Shown here: piece after piece, positions 1 to 9,308 of the stretch | How the letters are laid out: every line of letters begins with the position of its first letter | How positions within the stretch are numbered: the stretch's first letter is position 1 | Assembly: GCF_001439815.1 (NCBI RefSeq) | Contig: NZ_JYLM01000001.1 | Span: forward strand, 930,001-994,000 | DNA from: Pseudomonas orientalis | GTDB taxonomy: Bacteria > Pseudomonadota > Gammaproteobacteria > Pseudomonadales > Pseudomonadaceae | Reading direction: 5' to 3' | Length of the DNA stretch: 64,000 nt | Program-made: the position numbers and the translations under genes | The notes under the pieces: model-generated | Databases searched by the model: none | What the model was told of the DNA's origin: nothing | What the model saw: the letters and a program-made list of their open reading frames with translations, nothing else

Positions 1-2085
1 TTCCTGGTGGGTTTGAGCTGGGCGTGCATCAGCGCGCAGTGGGCACTGGATGATCGATTGCGACCGGCGCTGGAAGGCGAGACGCGTTGGCTGGAGGGGC
101 GTGTGGTCGGGTTGCCGCAACAGACGGACACCGGCGTGCGCTTTGAACTGGCCGACAGCCGGTCGCGCAAAACCCGGCTGCCCAAGCGCATCCGTGTGTC
201 CTGGCATGGCGGGCCGCCGGTGCGCAGTGGGGAACGCTGGCGCTTGGCTGTCACGCTCAAACGGCCGTCCGGCCTGCTCAATTTTCATGGTTTTGATCAC
301 GAGGCCTGGCTGCTGGCGCAACGTATTGGGGCCACGGGCTCGGTGAAAGACGGCGTGCGCCTGGCGCCGGCCCGCAACGCATGGCGCGACGGCCTGCGCC
401 AACGCCTGATGGCCAGCGATGCGTACACCCATGAAGCAGCGCTGGCGGCGTTGGTGCTGGGTGACGGTTCCGGGCTGCGAGCGGAGCAATGGCAGGTGTT
501 GCAAGACACCGGCACCGTGCACCTGCTGGTCATTTCCGGCCAACACATTGGCTTGCTGGCCGGGCTGATCTACGCACTGGTGGCCGGGATGGCACGTTAC
601 GGTTGCTGGCCGCGCAAACTGCCATGGCTGCCGTGGGCCTGCGGCCTGGCCTTTGTCGCCGCGCTGGGCTATGGCCTGCTGGCGGGGTTCGGTGTGCCGG
701 TGCAGCGGGCCTGCGTGATGGTCGGGCTGGTGTTGCTCTGGCGGCTGCGCTTTCGGCATTTGGGCGCTTGGTGGCCATTATTGCTGGCGTTCAACGGCGT
801 ACTGCTGCTTGAGCCCCTGGCCAGCCTGCAGCCGGGCTTCTGGTTGTCATTTGCCGCAGTTGCGGTCCTGGTCCTGACCTTCGGCGGGCGGCTGGGACCC
901 TGGAGTGTCTGGCAGGCATGGACGCGTCCCCAGTGGCTGATTGCTATCGGCTTGTTTCCAGTCCTGCTGGTGCTGGGGTTACCCATCAGCCTCACCGCGC
1001 CCGTGGCCAATTTGTTTGCGGTGCCCTGGATCAGTCTGGTGGTGTTGCCTCTGGCGCTCATGGGCACGGTACTGCTGTGGGTGCCGTTGGCCGGTGACGG
1101 CCTGCTCTGGTTGGCCGGCGGGGCGTTGGAGGGGTGGTTCAAGATGCTGGCCCTGCTGGCCGGGCAGTTGCCGGCCTGGACGCCGACCCAGGTGCCGCTG
1201 GCGTATTGGCTGGTCAGCCTGGTGGGCGCGGTGATGCTGCTGCTGCCCAAGGGCGTGCCGTTTCGGTTGCTGGGCTGGCCCATGCTGTTGCTGGCGGTGT
1301 TTCCACCCAGGGAATCGGTACCCCATGGGCAGGTGATGGTGGTGCAGCTGGATGTCGGCCAGGGGCAGGCGCTGATCCTGCGCACCCGCAATCATGCCTT
1401 GCTTTACGATGCCGGGCCTCGCTCCGGGTCGGTCGATCTGGGCGCACGCGTGGTCGTGCCGTCGTTGAAAAAATTCGGGATAATGCGGCTCGACATGCTG
1501 CTGCTGAGCCACGCCGACGCCGATCACGCCGGTGGCGCGGCAGCTATTGTCCGTGGGCTGCCCGTCAGGCGCGTGGTAGGCGGCGAAACCGAGGGGTTGC
1601 CGGCTTTTCTGGAGACTGAGCCTTGTATCAGTGGCGAGCGCTGGGAGTGGGACGGTGTGGCATTCACGTTATGGCAGTGGTCTGACGCCATAGGTGGCAA
1701 TCCAAAGTCCTGTGTATTGCAAGTGCAGGCCAATGGCGAACGGCTGCTGCTCACCGGCGATATCGACAGCGCGGCCGAGCGCGCCTTGCTCGAAACGCCA
1801 CTGGCGGTGCCAACCGATTGGCTGCAAGCGCCCCATCATGGTAGCCGCAGCTCGTCATCCAGGCCCTTTGTACAGCGGCTTGCGCCCAGGTCGGTGCTGA
1901 TTTCCCGGGGCCGGGGCAACGCCTTCGGTCATCCCCATTCGCAAGTGATAGAGCGCTATCAGGCCCAGGGCAGCCGACTGTACGACAGCGCCGAACACGG
2001 GGCCGTGCGTTTTCAGCTCGGTGCCTTTCAGCCGGCCATTGTTGCGCGCAGTCAACGCCGGTTCTGGCGCGAACCGTTACCGTAA
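1..2085 (+). CDS. comEC: ComEC/Rec2 family DNA uptake channel (5' end outside window)
   Basis: Inner-membrane channel that passes single-stranded DNA into the cytoplasm during natural transformation. The reading frame is open from base 1, so the start lies upstream and the gene is partial. Visible parts are an N-terminal OB-like segment, a run of hydrophobic helices with the competence-domain sequence LLVISGQHIGLLAGL, and a C-terminal metallo-beta-lactamase-like domain with LSHADADHAGG and APHHGS. It heads the conserved Pseudomonas order comEC-exbB-exbD-lpxK. About 690 residues are present against roughly 740 for the family, so only a short N-terminal piece is missing. Confidence 0.9.
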   Translation, partial: FLVGLSWACISAQWALDDRLRPALEGETRWLEGRVVGLPQQTDTGVRFELADSRSRKTRLPKRIRVSWHGGPPVRSGERWRLAVTLKRPSGLLNFHGFDHEAWLLAQRIGATGSVKDGVRLAPARNAWRDGLRQRLMASDAYTHEAALAALVLGDGSGLRAEQWQVLQDTGTVHLLVISGQHIGLLAGLIYALVAGMARYGCWPRKLPWLPWACGLAFVAALGYGLLAGFGVPVQRACVMVGLVLLWRLRFRHLGAWWPLLLAFNGVLLLEPLASLQPGFWLSFAAVAVLVLTFGGRLGPWSVWQAWTRPQWLIAIGLFPVLLVLGLPISLTAPVANLFAVPWISLVVLPLALMGTVLLWVPLAGDGLLWLAGGALEGWFKMLALLAGQLPAWTPTQVPLAYWLVSLVGAVMLLLPKGVPFRLLGWPMLLLAVFPPRESVPHGQVMVVQLDVGQGQALILRTRNHALLYDAGPRSGSVDLGARVVVPSLKKFGIMRLDMLLLSHADADHAGGAAAIVRGLPVRRVVGGETEGLPAFLETEPCISGERWEWDGVAFTLWQWSDAIGGNPKSCVLQVQANGERLLLTGDIDSAAERALLETPLAVPTDWLQAPHHGSRSSSSRPFVQRLAPRSVLISRGRGNAFGHPHSQVIERYQAQGSRLYDSAEHGAVRFQLGAFQPAIVARSQRRFWREPLP

Positions 2086-2194
2086 TCCGGCGTTACCAAA
2101 CACCACAGGCCGCGACAGTCCGGTCTGCGGCCAACGAACCCCGCTGCCGAACCTATATGATAAAGTGGCGCACTTTTTCGAGGGGGCATTCACT

Positions 2195-2830
2195 GTGTGG
2201 GAATTGGTCAAATCCGGCGGCTGGATGATGTTGCCGATCATCATGAGTTCCATCGCCGCACTCGGCATCGTCGCCGAACGCCTGTGGACCCTGCGCGCCA
2301 GTCGCGTCACCCCCGAGCACCTGCTGGGGCAAGTCTGGGGCTGGATCAAGAACAAGCAACTCGACAAGCAGAAGCTCAAGGAACTGCGCGCCAATTCTCC
2401 ATTGGGTGAAATCCTTGCCGCCGGGCTTGCCAACTCCAAGCATGGTCGCGAGATCATGAAAGAGTGCATCGAGGAAGCCGCCGCGCGGGTAATCCATGAG
2501 TTGGAGCGCTATATCAACGCCCTCGGCACCATCGCCGCCATGGCCCCGCTGCTCGGTTTGCTGGGCACGGTGCTGGGCATGATCGACATTTTCAGCTCGT
2601 TCATGGGCTCGGGCATGAGCACCAACGCCGCCGTGCTGGCCGGTGGTATTTCCAAGGCATTGATCACCACGGCTGCGGGCCTGATGGTGGGTATCCCTTC
2701 GGTGTTCTTCCACCGCTTCCTGCAACGGCGCATCGATGAACTGGTGGTCGGCATGGAACAGGAAGCCATCAAGCTGGTGGAAGTGGTGCAGGGCGACCGT
2801 GATGTGGACCTGGTCGAGGGCAAAGCGTGA
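2195..2830 (+). CDS. exbB: ExbB/TolQ/MotA-family proton channel protein
   Basis: Energy-transducing inner-membrane subunit that uses proton motive force with ExbD, normally to drive TonB-type work. I chose the GTG start at 2195 (protein MWELVKSGGWMMLPIIMSS, about 211 residues), because the in-frame sequence upstream still overlaps the comEC 3' end and does not look like this family. There is an early membrane helix after the start and a conserved pair of helices at GTIAAMAPLLGLLGTVLGM and near the C-terminus. The stop overlaps the exbD GTG start, so the two are translationally coupled. This paralogue sits with lipid A genes, not with tonB, so its client is uncertain. Confidence 0.85.
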   Translation: MWELVKSGGWMMLPIIMSSIAALGIVAERLWTLRASRVTPEHLLGQVWGWIKNKQLDKQKLKELRANSPLGEILAAGLANSKHGREIMKECIEEAAARVIHELERYINALGTIAAMAPLLGLLGTVLGMIDIFSSFMGSGMSTNAAVLAGGISKALITTAAGLMVGIPSVFFHRFLQRRIDELVVGMEQEAIKLVEVVQGDRDVDLVEGKA

Positions 2831-3255
2831 AATTTCGCCGCAAGCAACGGGAAAATGTCGATATCAACCTCGCGTCACTGATTGACGTGGTGTTCATCCT
2901 GCTGCTGTTCTTTGTCGTCACCACCACGTTCACCCGGGAAACCCAGCTGCGCGTCGACTTGCCCGAAGCCGTCAGCGGCTCGCCGGCCGAAGACCAGCAG
3001 GTCAAGCAACTGGACATTGCCATCAGCGCCGATGGCGTGTTTTCGGTGAATAACCAATTGCTGGAGAAAAACGACCTGTCCACCTTGATGGAGGCCTTGC
3101 AGAAGGAGTCCGGCGGCGACACCAACCTGCCACTGTCGATCAGTGCCGACGGCAAGACCCAGCACCAGGCTGTGATTACCGCGATGGACGCCGCCGGCAA
3201 GCTCGGTTTCAGCCATCTGCGCATGACCACCGTCGAGGCGGCGAGCCCACCCTGA
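2827..3255 (+). CDS. exbD: ExbD/TolR-family biopolymer transport protein
   Basis: Partner of the ExbB-like protein; 142 residues with a short cytoplasmic N-terminus, one membrane helix and a periplasmic domain. The helix [20 protein letters not shown] carries the conserved aspartate thought to take part in proton translocation. The GTG start overlaps the previous stop (GTGA), and its own TGA overlaps the ATG of lpxK, so this is a tightly coupled operon. Function follows from family membership; the energised partner is not visible here. Confidence 0.87.
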   Translation: MKFRRKQRENVDINLASLIDVVFILLLFFVVTTTFTRETQLRVDLPEAVSGSPAEDQQVKQLDIAISADGVFSVNNQLLEKNDLSTLMEALQKESGGDTNLPLSISADGKTQHQAVITAMDAAGKLGFSHLRMTTVEAASPP

Positions 3256-4265
3256 TGGCCATGTCCGATCGTTTGCTCAAGGCCTGGTACGAGGGCCATC
3301 CGGCGCTCGTGCTGTTACGGCCGCTGGAGTCGTTGTATCGCCGCGTGGTGCAGCGCAAGCGCGCGCGCTTCCTGGCGGGCGAGGGCGCTATTTACCGGTC
3401 ACCGGTGCCCGTTGTGGTCGTGGGTAATATCACCGTGGGCGGCACTGGCAAGACGCCGCTGATCCTGTGGATGATCGAGCACTGTCGGCGCAGCGGCTTG
3501 CGCGTAGGCGTGGTCAGCCGCGGGTATGGCGCCAAGCCGCCGCAGTTGCCCTGGCGGGTCGAGGCCAGCCAGAGTGCCGAAGTCGCCGGCGACGAACCCT
3601 TGCTGATCGTGCAGCGCTGCGGTGTCCCGTTGATGATCGATCCGGACCGCAGCCGCGCGGTGAAAGCGCTGTTGGCCAGCGAAACCCTGGACCTGATTCT
3701 TTCCGACGACGGCCTGCAACACTACCGTCTGGCTCGCGATCTCGAGCTGGTATTGATCGATGCCGCCCGTGGCCTGGGCAATCGCCGTTGCCTGCCGGCC
3801 GGACCGTTGCGCGAGCCGGTCGAGCGCCTGCACAGCGTGGATGCACTGCTCTACAACGGTGCCGCCGAGGATCGTGAAGGCGGCTTTGCCTTTCGCCTGC
3901 AGCCTGCCGCGCTGGTCAACCTGCACAGCGGCGAGCGGCAGCCGGTCCCCCATTTTCCGGTTGGCCAGGCGGTACACGCGGTTGCCGGTATCGGCAATCC
4001 GCAACGTTTCTTCAATACCCTTGAAACGCTACACTGGCAGCCGATCCCCCATGCGTTTGCCGACCACGCGCCCTACAGCGCCGAGGTGTTGGATTTCACA
4101 CCGCGTTTGCCGCTGGTCATGACTGAAAAGGACGCGGTGAAGTGCCGCGCCTTCGCCCGGCCCGACTGGTGGTACCTTGCGGTGGATGCGCTGCCGTCGC
4201 CGGCGTTTGTCGCCTGGTTCGACACGCAACTGATGCGCCTGCTGCCCAACCGTCTTTTGCCTTAA
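3255..4265 (+). CDS. lpxK: Tetraacyldisaccharide 4'-kinase LpxK
   Basis: Phosphorylates the 4' position of the lipid A disaccharide to give lipid IVA, at the inner face of the inner membrane. The 336-residue length is normal for the family. The P-loop reads [15 protein letters not shown] near residue 60, and the N-terminal part contains the membrane-associating segment. The start overlaps the exbD stop (TGATG). LpxK beside KdsB makes biosynthetic sense because lipid IVA is the acceptor of Kdo. Confidence 0.95.
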   Translation: MAMSDRLLKAWYEGHPALVLLRPLESLYRRVVQRKRARFLAGEGAIYRSPVPVVVVGNITVGGTGKTPLILWMIEHCRRSGLRVGVVSRGYGAKPPQLPWRVEASQSAEVAGDEPLLIVQRCGVPLMIDPDRSRAVKALLASETLDLILSDDGLQHYRLARDLELVLIDAARGLGNRRCLPAGPLREPVERLHSVDALLYNGAAEDREGGFAFRLQPAALVNLHSGERQPVPHFPVGQAVHAVAGIGNPQRFFNTLETLHWQPIPHAFADHAPYSAEVLDFTPRLPLVMTEKDAVKCRAFARPDWWYLAVDALPSPAFVAWFDTQLMRLLPNRLLP

Positions 4266-4289
4266 ACCGTTTATTTCCAGGACATACTC

Positions 4290-4475
4290 ATGGACACCAA
4301 ACTGCTCGACATCCTTGCTTGCCCGATCTGCAAAGGCCCGCTCAAGCTCAGCGCCGACAAAACCGAGCTGATCAGCAAAGGCGCCGGCCTGGCTTACCCG
4401 ATCCGTGACGGCATTCCGGTGATGCTCGAAAGCGAAGCCCGCACCCTGACGACCGATGAGCGCCTGGATAAATGA
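4290..4475 (+). CDS. Trm112/YcaR-family small protein
   Basis: A 61-residue protein beginning [18 protein letters not shown], with the LACPICKG zinc-ribbon-like segment and the [11 protein letters not shown] signature of the Trm112 (UPF0434) family. It lies between lpxK and kdsB as in many gammaproteobacteria. Its last codons overlap the kdsB start (ATGA). The cellular role in bacteria is not established; in other organisms Trm112 proteins activate methyltransferases, which is only a family analogy. Confidence 0.88.
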   Translation: MDTKLLDILACPICKGPLKLSADKTELISKGAGLAYPIRDGIPVMLESEARTLTTDERLDK

Positions 4476-5236
4476 CTACCGCCTTCACCGTGGTGATTCC
4501 CTCGCGCTATGCGTCGACACGCCTGCCGGGCAAGCCGCTGCAAATGATCGGCGCCAAGCCGATGATCCAGCTGGTATGGGAACAGGCCTGCAAAAGCAGC
4601 GCCGAACGTGTAGTGGTGGCGACCGATGATCCGCGCATCATCGACGCCTGCAAAGGTTTCGGCGCCGAGGCGGTGCTGACTCGCGAAGACCATAATTCCG
4701 GTACCGATCGCCTGGCCGAAGTGGCGACGCAACTGGGCCTGGCGCCCGACGCCATCGTGGTGAACGTGCAAGGGGACGAGCCGTTGATCCCGCCCAGCGT
4801 CATCGACCAGGTCGCCGCCAATCTGGCGGCCCATGGCGAAGCGCGCATGGCGACCCTGGCCGAACCGATCGAAGACAGTGAAACCTTGTTCAACCCGAAC
4901 GTGGTGAAGGTGGTCAGCGATATCAACGGCCTGGCGCTGACGTTCAGCCGTTCGACCCTGCCCTGGGCGCGCGATGCCTTCGCCAGCAACCCCGGCGTAT
5001 TGCCGCCAGGCGTGCCGTACCGTCGCCATATCGGCATCTACGCCTATCGCGCCGGCTTCCTGCATGACTTCGTCAGCTGGGGCCCATGCTGGTTGGAAAA
5101 CACCGAATCCCTGGAGCAACTGCGGGCGTTGTGGCACGGCGTGCGTATCCACGTGGGCGATGCGCTGGAAGCCCCTCCTGCAGGCGTCGATACCCAGGAA
5201 GACCTTGAGCGCGTCCGTCGCCTGCTGGGGGCTTGA
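4472..5236 (+). CDS. kdsB: 3-deoxy-manno-octulosonate cytidylyltransferase
   Basis: Activates Kdo with CTP to give CMP-Kdo for transfer to lipid A; cytoplasmic. The 254-residue length is standard. Visible motifs are the nucleotide-binding start [32 protein letters not shown], and [13 protein letters not shown] followed by [13 protein letters not shown]. The start overlaps the preceding stop and the stop overlaps the start of the phosphatase gene, keeping the operon contiguous. Confidence 0.96.
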   Translation: MTTAFTVVIPSRYASTRLPGKPLQMIGAKPMIQLVWEQACKSSAERVVVATDDPRIIDACKGFGAEAVLTREDHNSGTDRLAEVATQLGLAPDAIVVNVQGDEPLIPPSVIDQVAANLAAHGEARMATLAEPIEDSETLFNPNVVKVVSDINGLALTFSRSTLPWARDAFASNPGVLPPGVPYRRHIGIYAYRAGFLHDFVSWGPCWLENTESLEQLRALWHGVRIHVGDALEAPPAGVDTQEDLERVRRLLGA

Positions 5237-5700
5237 TGGAAGTCCTGTTTGTCTGCCTGGGCAATATCTGCCGTTCGCCCACCGCAGAAGGCGTCTTGCG
5301 CCATAAGTTGCGCGAAGCAGGCTTGGCCGGCCAGGTTGAAGTGGCGTCGGCGGGGACGGGGGAGTGGCATATCGGCAACCCACCGGACCTGCGCAGCCAA
5401 CGTGCGGCGCTGGCGCGGGGCTATGACTTGTCAGCCCAGCGTGCCCAACAGGTCTGCCGCGCTGACTTTGCGCGCTACGACCTGATCCTGGCCATGGACC
5501 ACAGCAACCTGCTCAACCTCAAAAGCATGCAGCCCGCGCAGGGTAAGGCGCAGCTGGATTTGTTCCTGCGCCGCTTCGACGGTGAAGTGGACGAAGTGCC
5601 AGACCCGTACTACGAAGGCGAACAAGGCTTTGACCGGGTGCTGGACCTGATCGAGCGCGCCTGTGATGCATTGGTGATCGAATTGAAGGGGCGGTTATGA
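5236..5700 (+). CDS. Low-molecular-weight protein tyrosine phosphatase
   Basis: A 154-residue cytoplasmic phosphatase of the LMW-PTP family. The catalytic loop at the N-terminus is VCLGNICRSP (Cys-x5-Arg-Ser), and the general-acid loop is VPDPYYEG near the C-terminus. The ATG at 5236 overlaps the kdsB stop; an in-frame TTG one codon upstream is unlikely to be used. Family members dephosphorylate tyrosine kinases of polysaccharide export or act on small aryl phosphates; no partner kinase is seen here. Confidence 0.9.
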   Translation: MEVLFVCLGNICRSPTAEGVLRHKLREAGLAGQVEVASAGTGEWHIGNPPDLRSQRAALARGYDLSAQRAQQVCRADFARYDLILAMDHSNLLNLKSMQPAQGKAQLDLFLRRFDGEVDEVPDPYYEGEQGFDRVLDLIERACDALVIELKGRL

Positions 5701-6716
5701 CCTTGCAAGTCCTTGCGCAGGTATCGCTCAAGCCATTCAACAGTTTCGGCATCGACGTACGCGCACAGTTATTTGCCGAGGCCCGCAGCGATGCAGATGT
5801 GCATCAAGCCCTGGCCTACGCCGAGGCGCACAGTGTGCCGCTGCTGGTGATCGGTGGCGGCAGCAACCTGCTGCTGACTCGGGACGTACCTGCGCTGGTG
5901 TTGCGCATGGCGACCCAAGGCATTCGCGTGCTGCACGATGATGGCATGCACGTGGTGGTCGAAGCCGAGGCGGGCGAAGCCTGGCACCCCTTTGTGTCGT
6001 GGACCCTTGAACAGGGCTTTTGCGGCCTGGAAAACCTCAGCTTGATCCCCGGCACGGTCGGCGCCGCGCCGATGCAAAACATCGGCGCCTACGGTGTCGA
6101 GATCAAGGATGTGTTTGCCGGCCTCACAGCGCTGGATCGCCAGACGGGCGAACTGCGGGATTTCAGCCTGGACGAATGCAAGTTTGCCTACCGCGACAGT
6201 CTGTTCAAGCATGAAGTCGGGCGTTGGTTGATCCTGCGGGTACGCTTCGCCCTGAGTCGCGCCAGTCACCTGAAACTCGACTACGGCCCGGTGCAACAGC
6301 GCCTGGCCGCGCAGGGCATCACCGAGGCCACGCCGAAGGATGTGAGCCAGGCGATCTGCAGTATTCGCCGCGAAAAATTGCCGGACCCGGCAGAGCTGGG
6401 CAATGCCGGCAGCTTTTTCAAAAACCCGCTGGTGCCCCAGGCTTTGGCTGCCGAGCTGAAAAGCCGGTATCCGGACCTTGTGGCCTACCCTCAGGCAGAC
6501 GGGCAAGCGAAGCTCGCTGCCGGCTGGCTGATCGACAAGGCGGGTTGGAAGGGCTTTCGTGAGGGCGATGCCGGCGTGCATAAGATGCAAGCGCTGGTGC
6601 TGGTGAACTACGGCTCAGCCACCGGACGGGATATTGCCAACCTGGCGCTGCGTATCCAGCAGGACATTGCCGAGCGTTTCGGGGTCGAGCTTGAGATGGA
6701 ACCTAACCAGTACTGA
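5697..6716 (+). CDS. murB: UDP-N-acetylenolpyruvoylglucosamine reductase MurB
   Basis: FAD-dependent enzyme that reduces UDP-GlcNAc-enolpyruvate to UDP-MurNAc in peptidoglycan synthesis. The 339-residue protein shows the FAD-binding segment VIGGGSNLLLT, the IPGTVGAAPMQNIGAYGVE region, YRDSLFK and NAGSFFKNP, which fits the longer (type I) MurB. It is the last gene of the operon: its ATG overlaps the phosphatase stop (ATGA), and a strong terminator follows. Confidence 0.96.
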   Translation: MTLQVLAQVSLKPFNSFGIDVRAQLFAEARSDADVHQALAYAEAHSVPLLVIGGGSNLLLTRDVPALVLRMATQGIRVLHDDGMHVVVEAEAGEAWHPFVSWTLEQGFCGLENLSLIPGTVGAAPMQNIGAYGVEIKDVFAGLTALDRQTGELRDFSLDECKFAYRDSLFKHEVGRWLILRVRFALSRASHLKLDYGPVQQRLAAQGITEATPKDVSQAICSIRREKLPDPAELGNAGSFFKNPLVPQALAAELKSRYPDLVAYPQADGQAKLAAGWLIDKAGWKGFREGDAGVHKMQALVLVNYGSATGRDIANLALRIQQDIAERFGVELEMEPNQY

Positions 6717-6736
6717 CTGGTGTTTCCCCAGAAATG

Positions 6737-6772
6737 AAAAAGCCCCGTATCTCGCGATACGGGGCTTTTTTA
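6737..6772 (+). terminator. Rho-independent terminator after murB
   Basis: An inverted repeat with arms AAAAGCCCCGTATC and GATACGGGGCTTTT is followed by a T run. It lies 20 bases after the murB stop. The A-rich left flank means it can also terminate the converging minus-strand gene at 6785-7456. Confidence 0.9.
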
Positions 6773-6784
6773 TAGCGCTGACAA

Positions 6785-7456
6785 TCAGTCGTCACGGCTC
6801 ATGATGCCGAAGATCTGCAACAGGCTGATAAACAGGTTGTAGATCGACACATACAGGCTGATGGTCGCCATGATGTAGTTACGCTCACCACCGTGGATGA
6901 TGGCGCTGGTCTGGAACAGGATGCACACCGAGGAGAACAGCACGAAACCTGCGCTGATCGCCAGTTGCAGCCCGCTGATCTGGAAGAACATGCCCGCTAC
7001 CACCGCCGCCAGCAACACGAAGAAACCGGCGGTGATGAAGCCACCCAGGAAGCTCATGTCCTTGCGGCTGATCAGCACGTACGCCGACAGGCCACCAAAC
7101 ACCAGGGCGGTCATGGCAAATGCCGAACTCACCACTTCCGCACCGCCGGCCATGCCGAGGTAACGGTTAAGGATCGGGCCGAGGATAAAACCCATGAAAC
7201 CGGTCAAGGCAAAGGCCGACACCAGGCCCCAGGCCGAGTCGCGCAGCTTGTTGGTCAGGAAGAACAGACCATAGAAGCCGATCAGCACGACAAAGATATT
7301 CGGGTAACCGACGCGCATCTGCTGGGCCACGTAAGCCATCACGCCGCTGAATGCGAGGGTAAGGGCGAGCAGGCCGTACGTATTGCGCAACACGCGGCTG
7401 ACTTCAAGCTGCTCAGCCTGCGCGTTGCCATTCACTGCGTAATTCTGTTCGCGCAT
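6785..7456 (-). CDS. Bax inhibitor-1/YccA family membrane protein
   Basis: A 223-residue integral membrane protein with seven hydrophobic segments and almost no soluble domain. It begins MREQNYAVNGNAQAEQLEVSR and ends ISLYVSIYNLFISLLQIFGIMS, which is the typical C-terminal helix of bacterial BI-1 (YccA/YbhL-like) proteins. Bacterial members have been linked to FtsH proteolysis and calcium leak in other species; nothing here fixes the role. It converges on murB across a shared terminator and is divergent from the tRNA-Ser gene. Confidence 0.88.
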   Translation of the reverse strand: MREQNYAVNGNAQAEQLEVSRVLRNTYGLLALTLAFSGVMAYVAQQMRVGYPNIFVVLIGFYGLFFLTNKLRDSAWGLVSAFALTGFMGFILGPILNRYLGMAGGAEVVSSAFAMTALVFGGLSAYVLISRKDMSFLGGFITAGFFVLLAAVVAGMFFQISGLQLAISAGFVLFSSVCILFQTSAIIHGGERNYIMATISLYVSIYNLFISLLQIFGIMSRDD

Positions 7457-7533
7457 GGCGACACTCCTTCAGTTTTGAAACGTTCAGTCGCAAAGATCAT
7501 AACAGACGCTCTGTAACAAGCTATGCAGAGAGT

Positions 7534-7561
7534 TTGACAGTGTGTTTCATTCGGGTATTAT
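7534..7561 (+). promoter_or_regulatory. Sigma-70 type promoter of tRNA-Ser
   Basis: TTGACA at 7534-7539, a 16-base spacer, then TATTAT at 7556-7561 and a GC-rich discriminator (GGCGCCCGC), the pattern expected of stringently controlled stable-RNA promoters. A second TATAAT lies at 7589-7594 but has no matching -35. Confidence 0.65.
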
Positions 7562-7608
7562 GGCGCCCGCTGAGACGGGATGAGCGACTATAATCCTGTG
7601 ATGCGCAA

Positions 7609-7699
7609 GGGAAATTGGCAGAGTGGTTGAATGCACCGGTCTTGAAAACCGGCGAACGTTAATAGCGTTCCCAGGGTTCGAATCCCTGGTTTCCCGCCA
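7609..7699 (+). tRNA. tRNA-Ser (anticodon UGA)
   Basis: A 91-base class II tRNA. The acceptor stem GGGAAAT pairs with GTTTCCC, followed by GCCA. The anticodon stem-loop is CCGGT-CTTGAAA-ACCGG with anticodon TGA, which reads UCA. A long variable arm, AACGTTAATAGCGTT, and the T arm CAGGGTTCGAATCCCTG complete the structure. The CCA end is encoded. Confidence 0.95.
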
Positions 7700-7711
7700 A
7701 ACATCAAAGAG

Positions 7712-7747
7712 AAATCCCGCGAGCAAACGCTCAGCGGGATTTTTTTT
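7712..7747 (+). terminator. Terminator after tRNA-Ser
   Basis: Arms AAATCCCGC (7712-7720) and GCGGGATTT, with a longer T run to 7747. It ends the single-gene tRNA transcript. Confidence 0.85.
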
Positions 7748-7989
7748 GCCCGCGATTCCGCCGTGTCAGGACTGTCCGCGCAATTGCCCCATTAAATCCG
7801 TGGTCTTCCTGACGAGCTTTTACTCGTCACCTCGCTGTTTTTTTACTACCATCGTTAATCTGCGTACTCAAGGAAGAGCGGCCGAGCGCCTTGAGGCTGG
7901 TAGAAATTCATACTCGATCTTGAATGAGTCATGACTTTTACCCAGAACCTAACGACTCAGCTAACCGAAATGACCTGTTGGTGGAACCG

Positions 7990-8499
7990 ATGAATAAAAT
8001 GTGTGGCATCGTTGCAGTGCTAGGGATTGCCCTCTCGGGATGCGCTATTAAAACTCCAGAAAAACCTGAAGTGACACCACCTCCTGCCGTCGTCCAGCAA
8101 GAAGCGCCTGAAGCCGCAACTCCGGCACCCGCACAATCGCCTGCGCGATATGAGGCTGCACCTGCGAACGCCAGTGCTTACGCCGCAGTGCCTTACTCAC
8201 CGCAGGCGGCAGAGCCAGAGCAAGAGCCGGAATCAGAGACAAAACTCAACCAGAATCGCGCTGAGCAGTGCCGTAAAGAGCTGGACGTTCTAAAGGTTTA
8301 CAACAAAGCGTCTTACGAAAAATACGAAGTCGAATACCAGGCCATTGCCAGCAAGACCGCCAAATACATGGAAGTTAAAGACTCACTGGGTGCCGATTTG
8401 AACTATATGGTTATGCCTGCCTATCAATTTCAAATTCGTGAGTTCTGCTTCCGAGTGAAGACCCGTCTGTCGGAGCTTGTGCTTCGCCAAGCGAAATAA
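7990..8499 (+). CDS. Putative lipoprotein, proline/alanine-rich linker
   Basis: Unrecognised protein of 169 residues. The start at 7990 gives a compact lipoprotein signal, MNKMCGIVAVLGIALSGC, with the lipobox cysteine at residue 18; an in-frame ATG at 7924 would place the signal internally. A Pro/Ala/Glu-rich spacer of about 60 residues (EKPEVTPPPAVV and similar) is followed by a charged, probably helical domain with two cysteines (EQCRKELDVLKVYN and FCFRVKTRL). Such a layout suits a periplasmic or outer-membrane-anchored domain on a flexible tether. It stands alone downstream of tRNA-Ser. Confidence 0.65.
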   Translation: MNKMCGIVAVLGIALSGCAIKTPEKPEVTPPPAVVQQEAPEAATPAPAQSPARYEAAPANASAYAAVPYSPQAAEPEQEPESETKLNQNRAEQCRKELDVLKVYNKASYEKYEVEYQAIASKTAKYMEVKDSLGADLNYMVMPAYQFQIREFCFRVKTRLSELVLRQAK

Positions 8500-8575
8500 T
8501 AACTCCACTTCAGGGTGCGTTTTTCGCCAGGTGAGGAAGTTTTGAAAAGACTTCCATATCGGGTGAAATACTCGC

Positions 8576-8636
8576 CTCGCTCGAATCGAGCGGTTAAGTA
8601 TCCGTAAAGCCAATTGCCTTCGGCGCTGCCGAAGGC
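8576..8636. repeat. Two adjacent short hairpins
   Basis: CGCTCGA/TCGAGCG at about 8578-8592, and a perfect 9-base palindrome GCCTTCGGC/GCCGAAGGC (8616-8624 and 8628-8636). Neither is followed by a T run, so they are weak terminator candidates for the genes that converge here. I see nothing else in 8500-8750. Confidence 0.5.
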
Positions 8637-8750
8637 GTGAGGCATCCTTCCCCGGCTATGAATGCGCGATGGCCTGCACCGCCAGCGGCAGTTCAATGCT
8701 ACTTTGGTCGTCGAGATTAATACGATGCACGACGCCAATTTTTTGAATAT

Positions 8751-9224
8751 TTACTTGCGGATGGTTAACTCTTTTTCAGGTAATGGCCGGTCGCGCGCAG
8801 GCAGGTCGACCTCTGGAATTTTACAATCTCCGGTCCGACAGCGAGAGCTGCCATCAGGGTGCGGTAACCATGCCAAGTGCGGACGCCAGCGGCAAAAAAG
8901 GCGGTAGCCAAGGTTAAACAGCGGCCTGGTCAGCCGCCATGACAAAGGAGCAGCCCAGATGCCGAGTCCCGCTGCTCGCCAGCTCCAGAGGGTCGCGTCC
9001 AACCCCGTGACCCACGTTCCATCGTCGAACCTGGCGTGTAGCGATGACTCCATTTGAGCAATGGTGAAATCGACAGATTGGGCATCAAAGGCTGGATGAC
9101 TGATGTCAACAAAATGGAGGCGATCTGGTGATGCACGCGCACGCAGGATTTTAATCTCTCGAGCGCAGAGTGGGCATTCACCGTCAAAATAAAGCGTCAG
9201 TGGCCATTTCATTCGCTCATACAT
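8751..9224 (-). CDS. DCC-family (DUF393) thiol-disulfide oxidoreductase-like protein
   Basis: A 157-residue protein with the DUF393 hallmark near its N-terminus, LTLYFDGECPLCAREI (Asp-Gly-x-Cys-Pro-x-Cys), a thioredoxin-like CxxC. The rest has the Trp-rich pattern of the family (LWSWRAAGLGIW, FNLGYRLFCRWRPHL). An alternative start four codons in (9212, MKWPLTLYFDG) has an equally weak ribosome site and would look more typical. Two extra cysteines near the C-terminus (SSRCRTGDCKIP) are unusual. No redox partner is adjacent. Confidence 0.75.
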   Translation of the reverse strand: MYERMKWPLTLYFDGECPLCAREIKILRARASPDRLHFVDISHPAFDAQSVDFTIAQMESSLHARFDDGTWVTGLDATLWSWRAAGLGIWAAPLSWRLTRPLFNLGYRLFCRWRPHLAWLPHPDGSSRCRTGDCKIPEVDLPARDRPLPEKELTIRK

Positions 9225-9308
9225 TACAGATGTGTCCTGTACCGGTTTGGAAAAGTACGCTCAGCTGGTTCGCTGAACTTATTCTTGAATAAAAGAGCCA
9301 CTGCTTGC

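Noticed and set aside
6893..7516. A 207-residue plus-strand frame opposite the BI-1 family gene.
   Set aside because: It is antisense to a clear seven-helix membrane protein and has a His/Gln/Glu-rich composition typical of such shadows.
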